DNA of 64,000 nt, taken from contig JAUEDM010000002.1 in NCBI GenBank assembly GCA_033439685.1, forward strand, positions 2,294,001-2,358,000, read 5' to 3'. This document shows positions 45,521-55,364 of the stretch, piece after piece. This DNA comes from Apodospora peruviana (lineage: Eukaryota > Ascomycota > Sordariomycetes > Sordariales > Lasiosphaeriaceae). Position 1 is the stretch's first letter. Each line of letters starts with the position of its first letter. The notes beneath the pieces are model-generated. The model ran no database searches. It had not been told where the DNA came from and saw nothing but the letters and a program-made list of their open reading frames with translations. The translations under genes and the position numbers were made by a program.

Positions 45521-47757
45521 CTAATGCCTCCTCCCCTTGTCAGTGATCGTCTTATTCGTCGGCTGGCCGAGCCCCAAGCACTCCGCCATCTTGTAGAAAA
45601 CGTCGATATTCGAATAGGTGCCGCCGAACGAGTCCTGGCACGGGCCCATGGCGTACACCGGCACGTCGGTCAGCGAGTGCACGCCCTGGGCCTGGTCGGT
45701 CGGCAACGTGCCGTTGACAACAAAGCCGTGCGGCCTGTCGGTCGGGTTTACGTAGTAGTCTTCGTCGTCGTCCGTCACCGGCTCGGCTGGTACGCGAGGC
45801 CCGCTCTTGTCGACGCCGTACTGCTCGCGGTGGTCCGGGTTCGCGCCGAGACCGGCCGCGATCACGTACCGCGGGTCCCAGTTTAGTGGGAAGTTGGGCC
45901 CCGTGCCGTAGCTGACGTTGCCGGATGGTGGTGGAGATGTGTATTGCGACAGGCCGGAATTGAGGTACACGCCGATGGCGTCGCGCTTGGCGCGGTCGTC
46001 GTCCTGAGCGGCCATGTACTTGGTGTCTGAGCTGCCAAAGACATCTGTTCTCAGAGAGAGTTTGTGTGCGATTAGCATCTAGTGGTTCTTGGTATAGACA
46101 AAGATGGATAAGATAAGTAAAAGGGCAAGTGTAAGGTTACTAACCGAAACCGTGCCCGTGGTCAGCAGAGACGACAATCAGGGTTTCTTCCAGCTCGCCC
46201 AGAGCTTTGAGCTTTGCAATGGTCGCCTGGACGGTGTCGTCCAGCTCCAGCAGATCTCCGAGGGCGCGCTCGTAGTCCAGCACGTGCATCTGCTTGTCGA
46301 TGGACGCGGCCTCGGCCATCAAAAAGAACCCGCCCTTGCCGGCCCTGGTGTGCAGCACGTCGATGGCCTTGAGGGTCATATCTTTTAGTCCTGGCAAGTC
46401 AGTAGCTGTGCCGGACGCGCCGGACGGGGTATTGTTGAGCTTCTTCGTATTTTCGGGGAAGATGTTGCGGTCCAGCCAGACGGGCAGGTTGGACTTGCAG
46501 AAAATCCCCAGCGCCTTTTTGTTGTTCGGCGCGGCTAGCAGGCCCGTCTTGTTCAAGCTGACGCTGTACCCATGCTTCGCGAACTCGGCGTAGTAGTCCT
46601 TGCCCTTGTACGAGCCGGGCCCGGGCAGGAACTGCTCGGCTCCTCCGCCGAAATAGGCGTCCGGCCCCCCGGCCGATGGCCAAGAGTAATTGGTGACGCC
46701 ATTCAGGGCCTGCTCGATGAGTGCGCCGTACTGGGACCGCAACCTGGTGTGCGCTGTTAGGGCAATCGGCGTGGCGTCGGCGATGAAGGCGGTCGACACC
46801 GCGCCCCAGGCAGATCCCCATATACGCTTAAGGAGCTCCACGATGGTTTCGACCTTTGGGTCGTCGAATGCGTCCGGAGAAGAGTCGGCGTACACACTAA
46901 AGACACCAGTTAGCTGCCTTAGTACCGGACTCTCTCTCACGGTAGCGTTTGGTTTCGACTTACCCCATCGCATTGACGGTGCTCTTGTGGCCGGAGTAGA
47001 GCGCCGAGGCCGAGTTGGCGCTGTCCGTGATGAAGGAATCAATCGAATGGGTCTATAAAGGGGCAAGGAAATCAGCCCCTGCTGTACGTTGTGTTTTGGT
47101 TGTTCCTGGGCTGCTTACCATTTGATGTCCCAAGACCGGGAACTTGTCCAGCTGGAGAAGGCTCTGGTATTTGCCATTGACAGTCTTGTGGGCAAGCAGC
47201 CGGGCGGCAGTAATCATGTTCGTGGTCATACCATCTCCAATGAAGAAGATGACGTTCTTGGCCTTCTTCTTGGTGGCCAGGGGCCGCACAGCCCAGGTTG
47301 CCGTCGTGGTCTTTCCCGAGTAGTATTTCAAGGTGACCGTGTATGTGCCGGGCTCGTAGAGAGCCACACGGCGATAGACTTTGGAAGCTACGTTGACGAC
47401 GGACGGGGTCTTTGCGTCCTTGGCGAACAGGTCCTCGAACCAGGAGAAAGTCCACTTCTCGATGGCAGGCTCAGATATCTTGAAGAAGGAGGAAATGGTC
47501 TTGGGACTGCGGCCATCCTTGGAGATGGTGGCGGTGAACTTGTCGTCGGGCACGCCTCCATTGAAGGCTTCTGAGCCGTTCTTGGGGGCGTGGACCTCAA
47601 AGCGGATGTCGAACTGCTGTCCAGGAAGGAAGTCTTGCTGGTCGGGTGGGAGTACGCAGCCGAGGGTCGGGCAGGTTCCGAGCCTCTGGAAGGTCTGGGC
47701 CGTGACGGCCGACAGCGAAGCTGCCAGGACGGCACTGACGTACAAGCTGGAAAGCAT
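45521..47757 (-). CDS. Secreted alkaline phosphatase (PhoA/PHO8 family)
   Basis: Hydrolyses phosphate monoesters outside the cell or in the vacuole. Four exons: 47757-47119, 47052-46964, 46896-46145 and 46044-45521; introns are 66, 67 and 100 bp; 667 aa. A signal peptide (MLSSLYVSAVLAASLSAVTA) is followed by about 150 residues of a Cys-containing beta-rich N-terminal domain. The catalytic domain starts at NVIFFIGDGMTTNMI (metal-binding Asp). The short second exon carries the phosphoserine, Ser224 in TDSANSASALYSGHKS. Metal ligands recur in FFLMAEAASIDKQMH and VVSADHGHGFG, and the last His is in GVHSLTDVPVYAMGPC. NxS/T sites suggest glycosylation. The N-terminal extension is longer than in yeast Pho8. 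A TATAAAAG box lies about 120 bp upstream. Confidence 0.95.
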
Positions 47758-48645
47758 TTTGCCGGGGCGGGCTTAATGCGAGCAGAGAGACGAGGGCTCA
47801 GGCAGGAGGTGTGAAGGCGGAGCTGCTCTGCAGACCAGTTGAGGCCCATCAGGCAGAGCCCAGGTGACGGCAGCTTTTATATTTCCATGCCCCCGGTCTT
47901 AAGATGCAGCAATCAGTAATGGCAGGCTGCGTTACTACCCGGCGAGTGCATTCCGAGCTGGCGGACTCGATCCTGGTTGTGGATGCGATGCGTCTCTCTT
48001 GTAGCACACGTGGGCGGAGAGAAACAAATCTCGAGAGCTCCTGTCCCGTCATTGTAGCACGACGGGCTGCATTGACGATCTCTCGCCTCGCTATTCTCGC
48101 ATACTGCAGGGTTTGCGTCATGTTCCATTGCCCGTCGACGAAGTTGAACTGATGAAGTCAGGGCGTGGATGGCTGGGAAGACGGGAGTGGGTTGTAACGG
48201 CATCGCAGCCGATGTAAACGTGGTGCGGCAAACGACAATGATTGGCGAAAGCTTGATCTGAGCTGCCAAGAAGGACGACCGACCGACTGCAGGAACCGTC
48301 TTCACCCAGGAAAGGAAGGAGACTTTATTTCCAACCCGGTAACCCAGCAATTGACAATGGATGCAATGAAGTGCAAGAAGAGGCAGTTATTCCCGGTCAG
48401 CGGCTGAGGTTGCCCACATAAGTTGGATCCTCGGACTCCTAAATCCCTTTTGCTGTTGTATCGAGATTTGGTGTCTAAACCGGCCAGGAGTTACACAAAA
48501 CTGACCGGAGTATAACCGATGGGAAACACCAACCGAACAACGGATGTAATACTTACCGAGGGACGTGATTTGTTGATCGGTCTTGATCCTCAAGTGTTAG
48601 TGTAGTGTCACCTCCCTAGCCTGTCATTATTTTCACTCATACAGA
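47758..48645. promoter_or_regulatory. Alkaline phosphatase promoter and CutC 3' region
   Basis: An 888 bp spacer between two minus-strand genes. The phosphatase promoter occupies the left part, including a TATA box. No ORF with a domain is seen. I did not find a convincing pair of CACGTG Pho4-type sites; CACACGTGGG at 48005-48014 contains one CACGTG core. Confidence 0.5.
47874..47881 (-). promoter_or_regulatory. TATA box of alkaline phosphatase
   Basis: TATAAAAG on the minus strand, 117 bp upstream of the ATG at 47757, a suitable distance for a short fungal 5' leader. Confidence 0.5.
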
Positions 48646-49852
48646 TCACCCATCAGTATCCCTCTCGGCCAACGCCTTCACTAGGCCCTGAACCTCTTCG
48701 CCATCAAACGAGCGAACACCGTTCCTGTCAAGCAAACACGAAGAGTGAAACCACACACCTCCCAAGACACCCGTAGCATCACCATCGCCACCTCGCTCCG
48801 CAGCCGGCTCGACACCAACCAAAGAAGACATCAACGCGCGAATATTCTCACTCCTAACTCCCCCACCAACAATAATCTCAACAGCATTCTCTCTTCCAGC
48901 AATAGCTGCGAGACGAATAATCCGTCCTAACATGGCCGCATTATCTCTGTCCAGAGCGTTCCCCGGCCCTCCGGACGTCAGAATCCCACCAAAGCCACAC
49001 GACCTCACGTCCTCAAGGACCCTCCTTACCTCTGTCTCCTCCTCCTCCTCCTCCTCCTCCTCTTTTTCCGCCACATCTGTTTCACCAACGACATCGTCAA
49101 AAGCACGGTGAAAGACCGCCGCAAACGGCCTGGCCAGGTTCACGAGCTCGGCGTTACGTGCGACGTCAACCTCCACCCTCCTCTTCCTCCCGTCCTCCCC
49201 TTTCCTCAAAACTCCAAACACGAACCCGTCCCCACTGGCGGCCTTGAGCAAACCGGACTGCGTAAAGCGGACGATTACCTCGCGCATGTCGTCGAATTCG
49301 GCGTCTGAATACACAAAGTCCGACTCATCACCCACGCCTTCCTGCGGCGGGCCACGAGGACGGATCATTACCCGGAGAGGAACGTCTTGTTGGTCTCCAC
49401 CACTGTTCTGATGATGAGGAGAGGAAGATATGGCGGATCTAGCCGAGTGTAGTTCTTGGATGGTCGGCGTAGTCCCACCTGCCGCTACATATTTGGGTCG
49501 AGGATGGGTGAGTCAGTCGTTGTGACTGTACTAGACAGCATAGAATTTTACCAATAATCTGTCATGAAAGTAGGATACACGGAAGTACATCTAGATCAAA
49601 CGAGTGGAACTCTTACTCACCATACGACCCAGCAGCATTCAACTCCAGCCTGCCCGCCCCCAGCGAAACCGCCAGCGCCACATCTGCCGCCCCGAAGACG
49701 GGAACCTCGAGCCGCTGTCGTGGGTTTCGCGCTCTCGTGGCAACGGCGTCGGCGGGGACGGGAGTAGTCGGAGTCGGAGTCGCAGCCAGCGCCAGCGACG
49801 AAGAGGAATCGAAGAAGGTTCCCATTCCTGACTCTGCGTCTTGGGACGACAT
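48646..49852 (-). CDS. CutC family copper homeostasis protein
   Basis: TIM-barrel protein of the CutC family, linked to copper tolerance; the biochemical activity is not settled. Two exons, 49852-49621 and 49484-48646, with a 136 bp intron; 356 aa. Signatures: LEVPVFGAADVALAVSLGAGRLELN, GGTTPTIQEL, VPLRVMIRPRG, DFVYSDAEFDDM, FHRAFDD, CGFGGILTSGG and IIVGGGVRSENI. The acceptor is ambiguous: TAG|CG and CAG|GT lie 6 nt apart, giving SYAAGGTT or SYGGTT, both in frame. The barrel is interrupted by a pure glutamate run (AEKEEEEEEEEETEV) encoded by a TCC repeat, longer than in bacterial CutC (about 250 aa). A divergent partner, the M50B gene, lies on the other side. Confidence 0.9.
49037..49060. repeat. 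(TCC)8 run encoding polyglutamate in CutC
   Basis: Eight perfect TCC triplets, read on the minus strand as GAG glutamate codons, between two barrel elements of the CutC-like protein. Confidence 0.9.
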
Positions 49853-50901
49853 GTTGTTTCTCACCGCACAGCTTTCCGTTTATTTGCGGGAAGGGTCCCC
49901 CACAGAAGCTGAACACCTGGACCTTCCTGCCGCCGGCTCGTTGAGCGAAGTGAACCTGAAGGTTTGATGAGACTAATAAACTTGGAATGGACAGACGGGA
50001 GATGGGATGCGGGGTTATACAGCCCGTGGACAACCGGTCCCGTCCCGCTCGTCACCACACATGCCGCCGGGCCGGTTATAAGCGTCTTCCTCCCAGCCAT
50101 GGATGTTAGTAATAAGTCGACGATTTCCTCCCGTCTCGATGAATGCACGACTCGGACTGGCCGTGCCCCTGGCCCTGGCAGCTGAGTGGATCGTTATGGG
50201 TTGAGGTTGGCGGATCGACATTGCAGTCCGGCGTCGGGTGCTTGGCCTTACCAAGTACGTACGCTCTTAACCAAGGTGATGGCCACACTTGAAAACAATC
50301 ACAGTTTCTCCACTATTAAACATCAAGAAGAACTTTGAAAGATTCAAGAAAACCAGTAAAGACTTTTTAAATAATATTAAAGCCTTTGCTGAAGCTTTTG
50401 TAGTATCTGAACAAGTGGTGAATTGGAAACGTGAGATTGCATTTCGGATCTAAAAGTCGCTTGAATGTCAAAATTGGTGAAAGGGACCTCGGGGCCCCCT
50501 GCCGGACCCCTTTCCAGTGGAGGTTCCCTTTGTGGCCACTGGCCAGGCCGCCCCAGCCCTATATCTGGGGCTGAGCACCCCAGAGCTGAGTTTGAAGTTC
50601 GGACGCGTAATCCGACCGCGCCACTGCCCTACGCATCAAGCGTTCAACGCATCTTTTTAAGTTCACTGCAGCACACGTGTGAGTGGTGTGACTGGAATAA
50701 ACTTTTGAAACACTGCACCGACAAAATAGACCACCCTCCATTAACCAACATCGACGACGTCTCCCTTCAGCGGAAAAACCACACCCTCTCTCCAACCAAC
50801 ACAGAAAATCAAACATTTGGCCGGTCGTTGCTTTCCTCCCTCACTATCTAGACCTCCACTAACCAGCCGAACATAACGAAAGCGAAACGGGACGGAACGA
50901 A
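49853..50901. promoter_or_regulatory. Divergent promoter region (CutC / M50B) holding a tRNA-like element
   Basis: A spacer of about 1.05 kb. The left half is the CutC upstream region. An AT-rich block at 50300-50460 is followed by a GC-rich, hairpin-rich block at 50480-50635 (see the SINE-like feature). The last 200 bp is the leader of the metalloprotease gene. Confidence 0.5.
50480..50635 (-). repeat. Degenerate tRNA-like, SINE-like element (tentative)
   Basis: Read on the minus strand from 50631, TAGGGCAGTGG (50631-50621) resembles a pol III A box. It is followed by a perfect anticodon-arm-like stem-loop, TCGGA-TTACGCG-TCCGA (50615-50599), with ACG in the anticodon position, then CTTCAAACTC (50597-50588), a weak B box. 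The D arm is damaged and there is no proper T stem or acceptor stem, so this is not a functional tRNA. Beyond it the sequence is GC-rich with hairpins, such as GCCCCAG...CTGGGGC at about 50552-50573. A tRNA head joined to an unrelated body is the structure of fungal SINEs. I could not identify target-site duplications or further copies in the window. Confidence 0.35.
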
Positions 50902-51795
50902 ATGGCTCCGGCGCCGTTACCTCCCGACTCCTCCTCCTCATGGCTCGCCGACATCGCGCAACGGTCCGCCAGCGCTACTGCGCAACTCCACGCGCGCGCC
51001 CTCACGGTCAACGACACGCAAAAGGTCACGCTGGGCGTCATCGCGGCCTACATCGTCGGGATCGCGATTCTATGGAACCTGCCGTACATCCGCTGGGTGC
51101 TGTGGCCGTTCAAGATGCTCGTCATTGCGTTTCACGAGTTCGGGCACGCCCTGGCCTGCGTGCTGACTGGAGGAAAAGTGAAAAGCATCGAGCTCGACCC
51201 GCGCGAGGGCGGCGTGACGCACATGCTCGGCGGGCGCAACGTTATTACCCTACCGGCTGGCTACCTGGGGTCGTCGTTGATCGGCGCCCTGCTTACCTTC
51301 TGCGGCTTCAACATTGTCGCGAGCAAGGTCGCAAGTATTGTCGTTGGCGTCTGTTTTCTTCTGACGCTCTGGTGGGGCCGCAAGGACTGGTTGACCGTGG
51401 GCACCATCTTGCTGGCTGTTGGTCTGTTAGTCGGGTGCTGGTTCATTGCGCATGCCGAGGCGCTGCGCTATGTCATTCTTTTTATTGGGGTCATGTCCTC
51501 GCTTTATAGCGTCTGGGATATTGTAAGTTTTTTTCTTTTCTGTTCGCACCAGCCGCCTGCTAGTTTGCTGACCAGTCAACAGTGCGACGATTTGATCCTG
51601 CGCAAAGTAAACAGCTCCGACGCTAGCGTGTTTGCCAAACGGTACGGCGGCTCGTCCCAGTGCTGGGGCGTCATATGGTCCATCATCTCGCTGCTGTTCA
51701 TGGTCGCCGGCATCATCGCCGGCATAGCCGCGTTCCCGCAGACGTCTGATCAACAGAAGACCGATTCGGAGAACTTTATCCCGACAAAATTCTAG
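50902..51795 (+). CDS. M50B-like membrane zinc metalloprotease
   Basis: Integral membrane protein of the M50B peptidase-like family found in fungi and plants; no substrate is known. Exons 50902-51522 and 51583-51795 are separated by a 60 bp intron (GTAAGT ... CTGAC ... CAACAG) that has no stop, giving 277 aa spliced (297 if retained). Six or seven hydrophobic segments are visible: residues 42-60, 63-80, 113-135, 138-152, 159-180, 184-203 and near the C-terminus. The zinc motif HEFGH is at residues 78-82 (IAFHEFGHALACVLTGG), at the end of the second membrane segment. The HExxH motif, topology and GG after it fit intramembrane or membrane-embedded proteases. Splicing joins SVWDI to CDDLILRKV. 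Confidence 0.88.
   Translation: MAPAPLPPDSSSSWLADIAQRSASATAQLHARALTVNDTQKVTLGVIAAYIVGIAILWNLPYIRWVLWPFKMLVIAFHEFGHALACVLTGGKVKSIELDPREGGVTHMLGGRNVITLPAGYLGSSLIGALLTFCGFNIVASKVASIVVGVCFLLTLWWGRKDWLTVGTILLAVGLLVGCWFIAHAEALRYVILFIGVMSSLYSVWDIVSFFLFCSHQPPASLLTSQQCDDLILRKVNSSDASVFAKRYGGSSQCWGVIWSIISLLFMVAGIIAGIAAFPQTSDQQKTDSENFIPTKF
51523..51582 (+). other. Probable stop-free 60 bp intron in the M50B gene
   Basis: GTAAGT donor followed by a T-run, CTGAC branch site and CAACAG acceptor. The length is 3n with no stop, so it is easily mistaken for coding sequence (VSFFLFCSHQPPASLLTSQQ). Confidence 0.75.
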
Positions 51796-52593
51796 CTGGC
51801 TGGCCTTTCTTTCGATTTGTTTGTCTGATTTATTCTCTCCTTGTGATGAACTATCATGATAAACTCATAGCGTGGCGTTGTATTAATCCCTTATTTGGCG
51901 GTGTTCATGTTGGGCTGTATTGTTGGTTACATGGTTTTGGTTTTTATCGGCGATCTGGGACGATGCGAAATGTACCGAAAAACTTTGGGTATCTTCCGGG
52001 TTGGAAAGGAAGAGTTTTTTCTCGTCTGTATCTACAAGAATCATGAATGATGCCCAGGTGCTGTTTGCTCGCATACTTCGGTAACCCGTTTAACCTTGCG
52101 GGTCCGACCCCTTATCAGAGTATCTAACCGACCCAGAGAAAGATGCCAACCAATCTATTGTGATCAAACCTTTTAACTGTTTCCACTGTATGCTTGGCCT
52201 GATAGTCAGGTTATGGAAAGAAACATCATGATATTAACTGAGATAGATGCAAAGCGTTGGGTCGAGCTGGCCTTATCCACAGAGGAACCTGCTGTATTCC
52301 GCAGTGCTGTGAGAGTTGGCAGGTGACAGCCACAGCGGTTGTCAGCTGCACGGGGCTGGTGTCATCCAACTGCTATAGCCACCTTGACGGCTAGGTAAGG
52401 TACCTTAATAAACCACATTCGGCCCTCATCGACCTGCTTGTTGCTCTTTTTCCTCACAAGAAAGCAGGCAAATGCTCAAAATTCGGTGCTTGACACTCAT
52501 TCCAGGTCCATTTACCAAACCGTCTCTCATTCGGCAAGATTCACTCTCTTTTCTTTTCGCAAGTAATAATAACTGAAGAAAATCGTGATCCAA
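51796..52593. other. Intergenic spacer
   Basis: An 798 bp spacer: 3' UTR of the metalloprotease and promoter of the GH18 gene. CTAGGTAAGGTACCTTAAT at 52391-52409 is a short imperfect palindrome of the dispersed word type. The GH18 frame extends upstream only to a GTG at 52585. Confidence 0.6.
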
Positions 52594-53688
52594 ATGCCTC
52601 CCCTCCCCCACCAACATGTCGCCCGCATCATCACATACTACCAAACCCACCACGACAGCAGCGGGAAACACATCAGCGTGCTGCCGCTCCTCCAGAAGCC
52701 CGGTATCTCTCTCACCCACCTGATCGTCGCTGCCATCCATCTCAACGAGGACCCGGCCGCGCTCACCCTCAACGACCACCACCCGTCGCACCCGCGCTTC
52801 GTCACCCTGTGGGCCGAGCTGCGCATCCTTCAGGCCGCCGGCGTCAAGGTGCTCGGCATGCTCGGCGGCGCCGCCAAGGGCTCTTTCGCCCGACTCGATA
52901 TCTCTGACTCCGATCAGCAGTTTGAGCGCTACTACCACCCGCTCGCGGCACTAATCCGCGAGCGCGGCCTCGACGGCTTGGATCTAGACGTCGAGGAGCC
53001 CATGTCACTGGCCGGCATCATCCGGCTGATCGACCGGCTGCGCGCTGATTTCGGCCCGGAATTCATTATTACGCTCGCGCCCGTGGCCGCGGCGCTGCTC
53101 AACGTCGAACACAACCTCAGCGGTTTTGATTATGAAGCTTTGGAGGTTATGCGCGGGAAAGAAATCGCGTGGTACAACGCGCAGTTCTACTGCGGGTGGG
53201 GCGACTGCAGCAACCCGGTCATGTACGAGATGATGGTGATGCGCGGGTGGACGCCGGAAAAGATTGTCGTCGGGTTGGTGACGAACCCGGAGAACGGGTC
53301 GGGGTGGGTCCCCTGGGAGATGCTGGGGACCGTGCTACCGGTGCTGCTGGGCCGGCATCCGAGGTTTGGCGGCGTGATGGGGTGGGAGTATTTCAATAGC
53401 TTGCCTGGCGCGAGGGAGAGGCCGTGGGAATGGGCGAGGGCGGTGACGGCTTTGTTGAGGGGAAGGAGGACCGCGATTGTTGCTAACGATCAGGTGCATG
53501 TGGAGCATCAGCAGCAGCAAGAGAAAAAGGAAACTACTAGTATCACTACTGTAAGTGCTGGTGGTGGTGGTGGTGGCGTTTTCACTGGGGGTGAGGGCGA
53601 GGCAGATCCGGATGACGATGGTAGTGGGAAACCACCGCCGGTGCCAAATAGTTTCGAGTATTTGTCAGACACGCCGACAGATGAATAA
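52594..53688 (+). CDS. GH18-family protein (chitinase / endo-N-acetylglucosaminidase-like), intracellular
   Basis: 364 aa, no intron, from the ATG at 52594. TIM-barrel glycosidase of family GH18, acting on chitin or the chitobiose core of N-glycans. The family signature is complete: GLDGLDLDVEEPM with the catalytic acid Glu134, preceded by VKVLGMLGGAAKG (second conserved strand) and followed by IITLAPVAAAL, IAWYNAQFYCGWG (YNxQ/F motif) and GGVMGWEYFNS (Trp at the barrel floor). There is no signal peptide and no carbohydrate-binding module, so it is not a classical secreted chitinase. The C-terminal 70 residues are low complexity (Gln/Glu, a glycine run, Asp). It is similar in layout to the short intracellular GH18 proteins of ascomycetes. 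Converges on the oxygenase gene 252 bp away. Confidence 0.9.
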   Translation: MPPLPHQHVARIITYYQTHHDSSGKHISVLPLLQKPGISLTHLIVAAIHLNEDPAALTLNDHHPSHPRFVTLWAELRILQAAGVKVLGMLGGAAKGSFARLDISDSDQQFERYYHPLAALIRERGLDGLDLDVEEPMSLAGIIRLIDRLRADFGPEFIITLAPVAAALLNVEHNLSGFDYEALEVMRGKEIAWYNAQFYCGWGDCSNPVMYEMMVMRGWTPEKIVVGLVTNPENGSGWVPWEMLGTVLPVLLGRHPRFGGVMGWEYFNSLPGARERPWEWARAVTALLRGRRTAIVANDQVHVEHQQQQEKKETTSITTVSAGGGGGGVFTGGEGEADPDDDGSGKPPPVPNSFEYLSDTPTDE

Positions 53689-53940
53689 ACTTGACACCAA
53701 AGCATAGACACACACAGTCATTCTCCTGAACATAAAGACCTAGCACATAGACGCTGACTGTAGATCTGGGAAAGAAGCGGCAATACGGCTGGAAGAGCAC
53801 CAAGTAGGCCCTACTGGTGTCTCTCTAGTGTTTGTCTGCCCCCTATCTTCTCTCTTTCTGAACGACTTACCTTTGTCACGCTTTCTCGTCCTTGTAGAGC
53901 GTCAAATAGCTAGCTCTGAGTCTGCATATCATGCTGTTTG

Positions 53941-55364
53941 TCAGCTAGCTGATGGTTTCCTGTAGCAGCCCCCTAAAGCGTAAACAAAGAAGAGGTTGGG
54001 GGGGTACCTCATCTGCAAATGCTCATCGGCAGTCATCACCTTCCTCTCCGCGTACGGATTATTTTTCTCTCCACCATCCTCCGACCTCCTAAAGTTCCGC
54101 ACCCTCTCGCTCGGCACAGGAAGCAACGGCGTGGTCCCGACGGGATGGCAAAAGAATGCGATGGAATACCTGGGTTCGGTACTCGTCTCGCCGTCAACAG
54201 CAACCCTTTCTCCTCGTCGTGGGAAGACAACGCGGTGGACGGTGCTGCGGAGAAGCCCGTTCGTCCAATAGGAGAGCAGGTCGCCGATGTTGACGAGGAT
54301 GGGCGGCGCCGGGTCCGACTCGGTGCCAGGAGGACAGACGGGGACGGGCGCCCAGGTGTTTTGGCGAGTCAAGATCTCGAGGCCGGCCTGCCCCTTGAGG
54401 CGGAACAGCATCGTGATGGAGCCGTAGTCGGAGTGCGCGCCGGCGCGGACGTCGTCCTCGTTGGGGGTGTTGCCGTCGCCATCGGCGGCGGGCAGCAGGT
54501 CCGATAGCGGTGGGTAGTAGAGGAAGCGGAGTGTGGTACCCGACGGGCCGTTTTCTCTCAGATGGGCCGACGCGAAGAAAGAGGGCGGGTTTACCTCTAG
54601 GCCGATTCCAAGAAGGGTGTTGATCTTTAGGCATACGCCATGGCACAGATCTCGGAAAGCACTGATCTGGCCTTCGTGCTCTGATATGGTCGGCGGGATG
54701 GGCTGCTGCGCCTTGCCGTCGATGAACTCGCCGAAGTTGAAGGCTCTATAAAGAGTGCCAGGGCAGGTAAATATGGAGAGACAGCAGGGCCATGATGCGA
54801 GGCAGCACATACTCTTTGTAGTCACCGACCTGGGAGAAACGTCAACACAGAGTCTAACTATGATGGTGATTTCTCCTTGGGACGGACGACTACTTACCCG
54901 TTGATTTTTGGGGTCAAGCGTCTCGTATTGCATCGCGGACCACTGCCCGTATACATATTCGCATGCAGCGGATTTGATCGTCAACCTTTTAATTCCCAGT
55001 ACAAGTTGCTCCTCATTGCAATGCAACAACAAATGAACTTACACCTCTGTTGTTTGGCTGGATGGTGCAGGCTTGCTTCTCGGCGACCGGGGCAGCGAAG
55101 AGCTTCTTGGACTGGTTGTTGCGGGAAACAAGGAAAGTCAGGTCAAGGAAAGAAACACGGGACGATCATACTGTTCCTGGGTAGAGTTACCAGGTCAAAG
55201 GTGCCCTCTACGGCCTCGATGGGAATATCCTTGCCGCTGTTTCTGATGTAGATAAAGCCATGCTCGACAGCGGCTTCGACTAGTTTTTTGGCCACCTTGA
55301 GCTGGTCTTGCTCGGTGTCGCTGGCGATATCAATGATGGGAATCTTGGCGATTTGCGCCATCAT
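53941..55364 (-). CDS. 2-oxoglutarate/Fe(II)-dependent dioxygenase (isopenicillin N synthase-like)
   Basis: Non-haem iron oxygenase with an unidentified small-molecule substrate. Five exons: 55364-55191, 55111-55043, 54942-54898, 54831-54815 (17 nt) and 54745-53941; 369 aa. The N-terminal DIOX_N domain reads KIPIIDIASDTEQDQ, EHGFIYIRNSG, SKKLFAAPVAEK, NNRGWSAMQYETLDPKNQRVGDYKEAFNFGEF, which is continuous only with both small exons included. The iron triad is His206 and Asp208 (AGAHSDYGS) and His272 (STVHRVVFP); Arg294 and Ser296 (PRYSIAFF) bind 2-oxoglutarate. The start may be either of two adjacent Met codons. Many such genes belong to secondary metabolism, but no synthase or transporter is nearby. 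Confidence 0.92.
54815..54831 (-). other. 17-nt micro-exon of the dioxygenase
   Basis: GTCGGTGACTACAAAGA lies between acceptor CCCAG and donor GTATGT and encodes VGDYKE with its neighbour. The flanking introns are 66 bp (54832-54897) and 69 bp (54746-54814). Skipping it would break the frame before FNFGEF. Confidence 0.8.

Noticed and set aside
45524..47776. Several 94-161 aa plus-strand ORFs across the alkaline phosphatase gene
   Set aside because: Antisense shadows of a well-supported coding strand.
50588..50631. Functional tRNA-Arg(ACG) gene
   Set aside because: The anticodon arm pairs, but D, T and acceptor stems do not form. Kept only as a SINE-like element.
54943..55042. Peptide CNEEQLVLGIKRLTIKSAACEYVYG as part of the oxygenase
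   Set aside because: Open by chance within an intron. The join at GGT/TGG restores NNRG-WSAMQYETLDP, which fits the family.
42248..55364. Secondary-metabolite gene cluster (synthetase, oxygenase, hydrolase)
   Set aside because: No polyketide synthase, peptide synthetase, terpene cyclase, transporter or pathway regulator is present, and the intervening genes are housekeeping (phosphatase, CutC, M50B, GH18).
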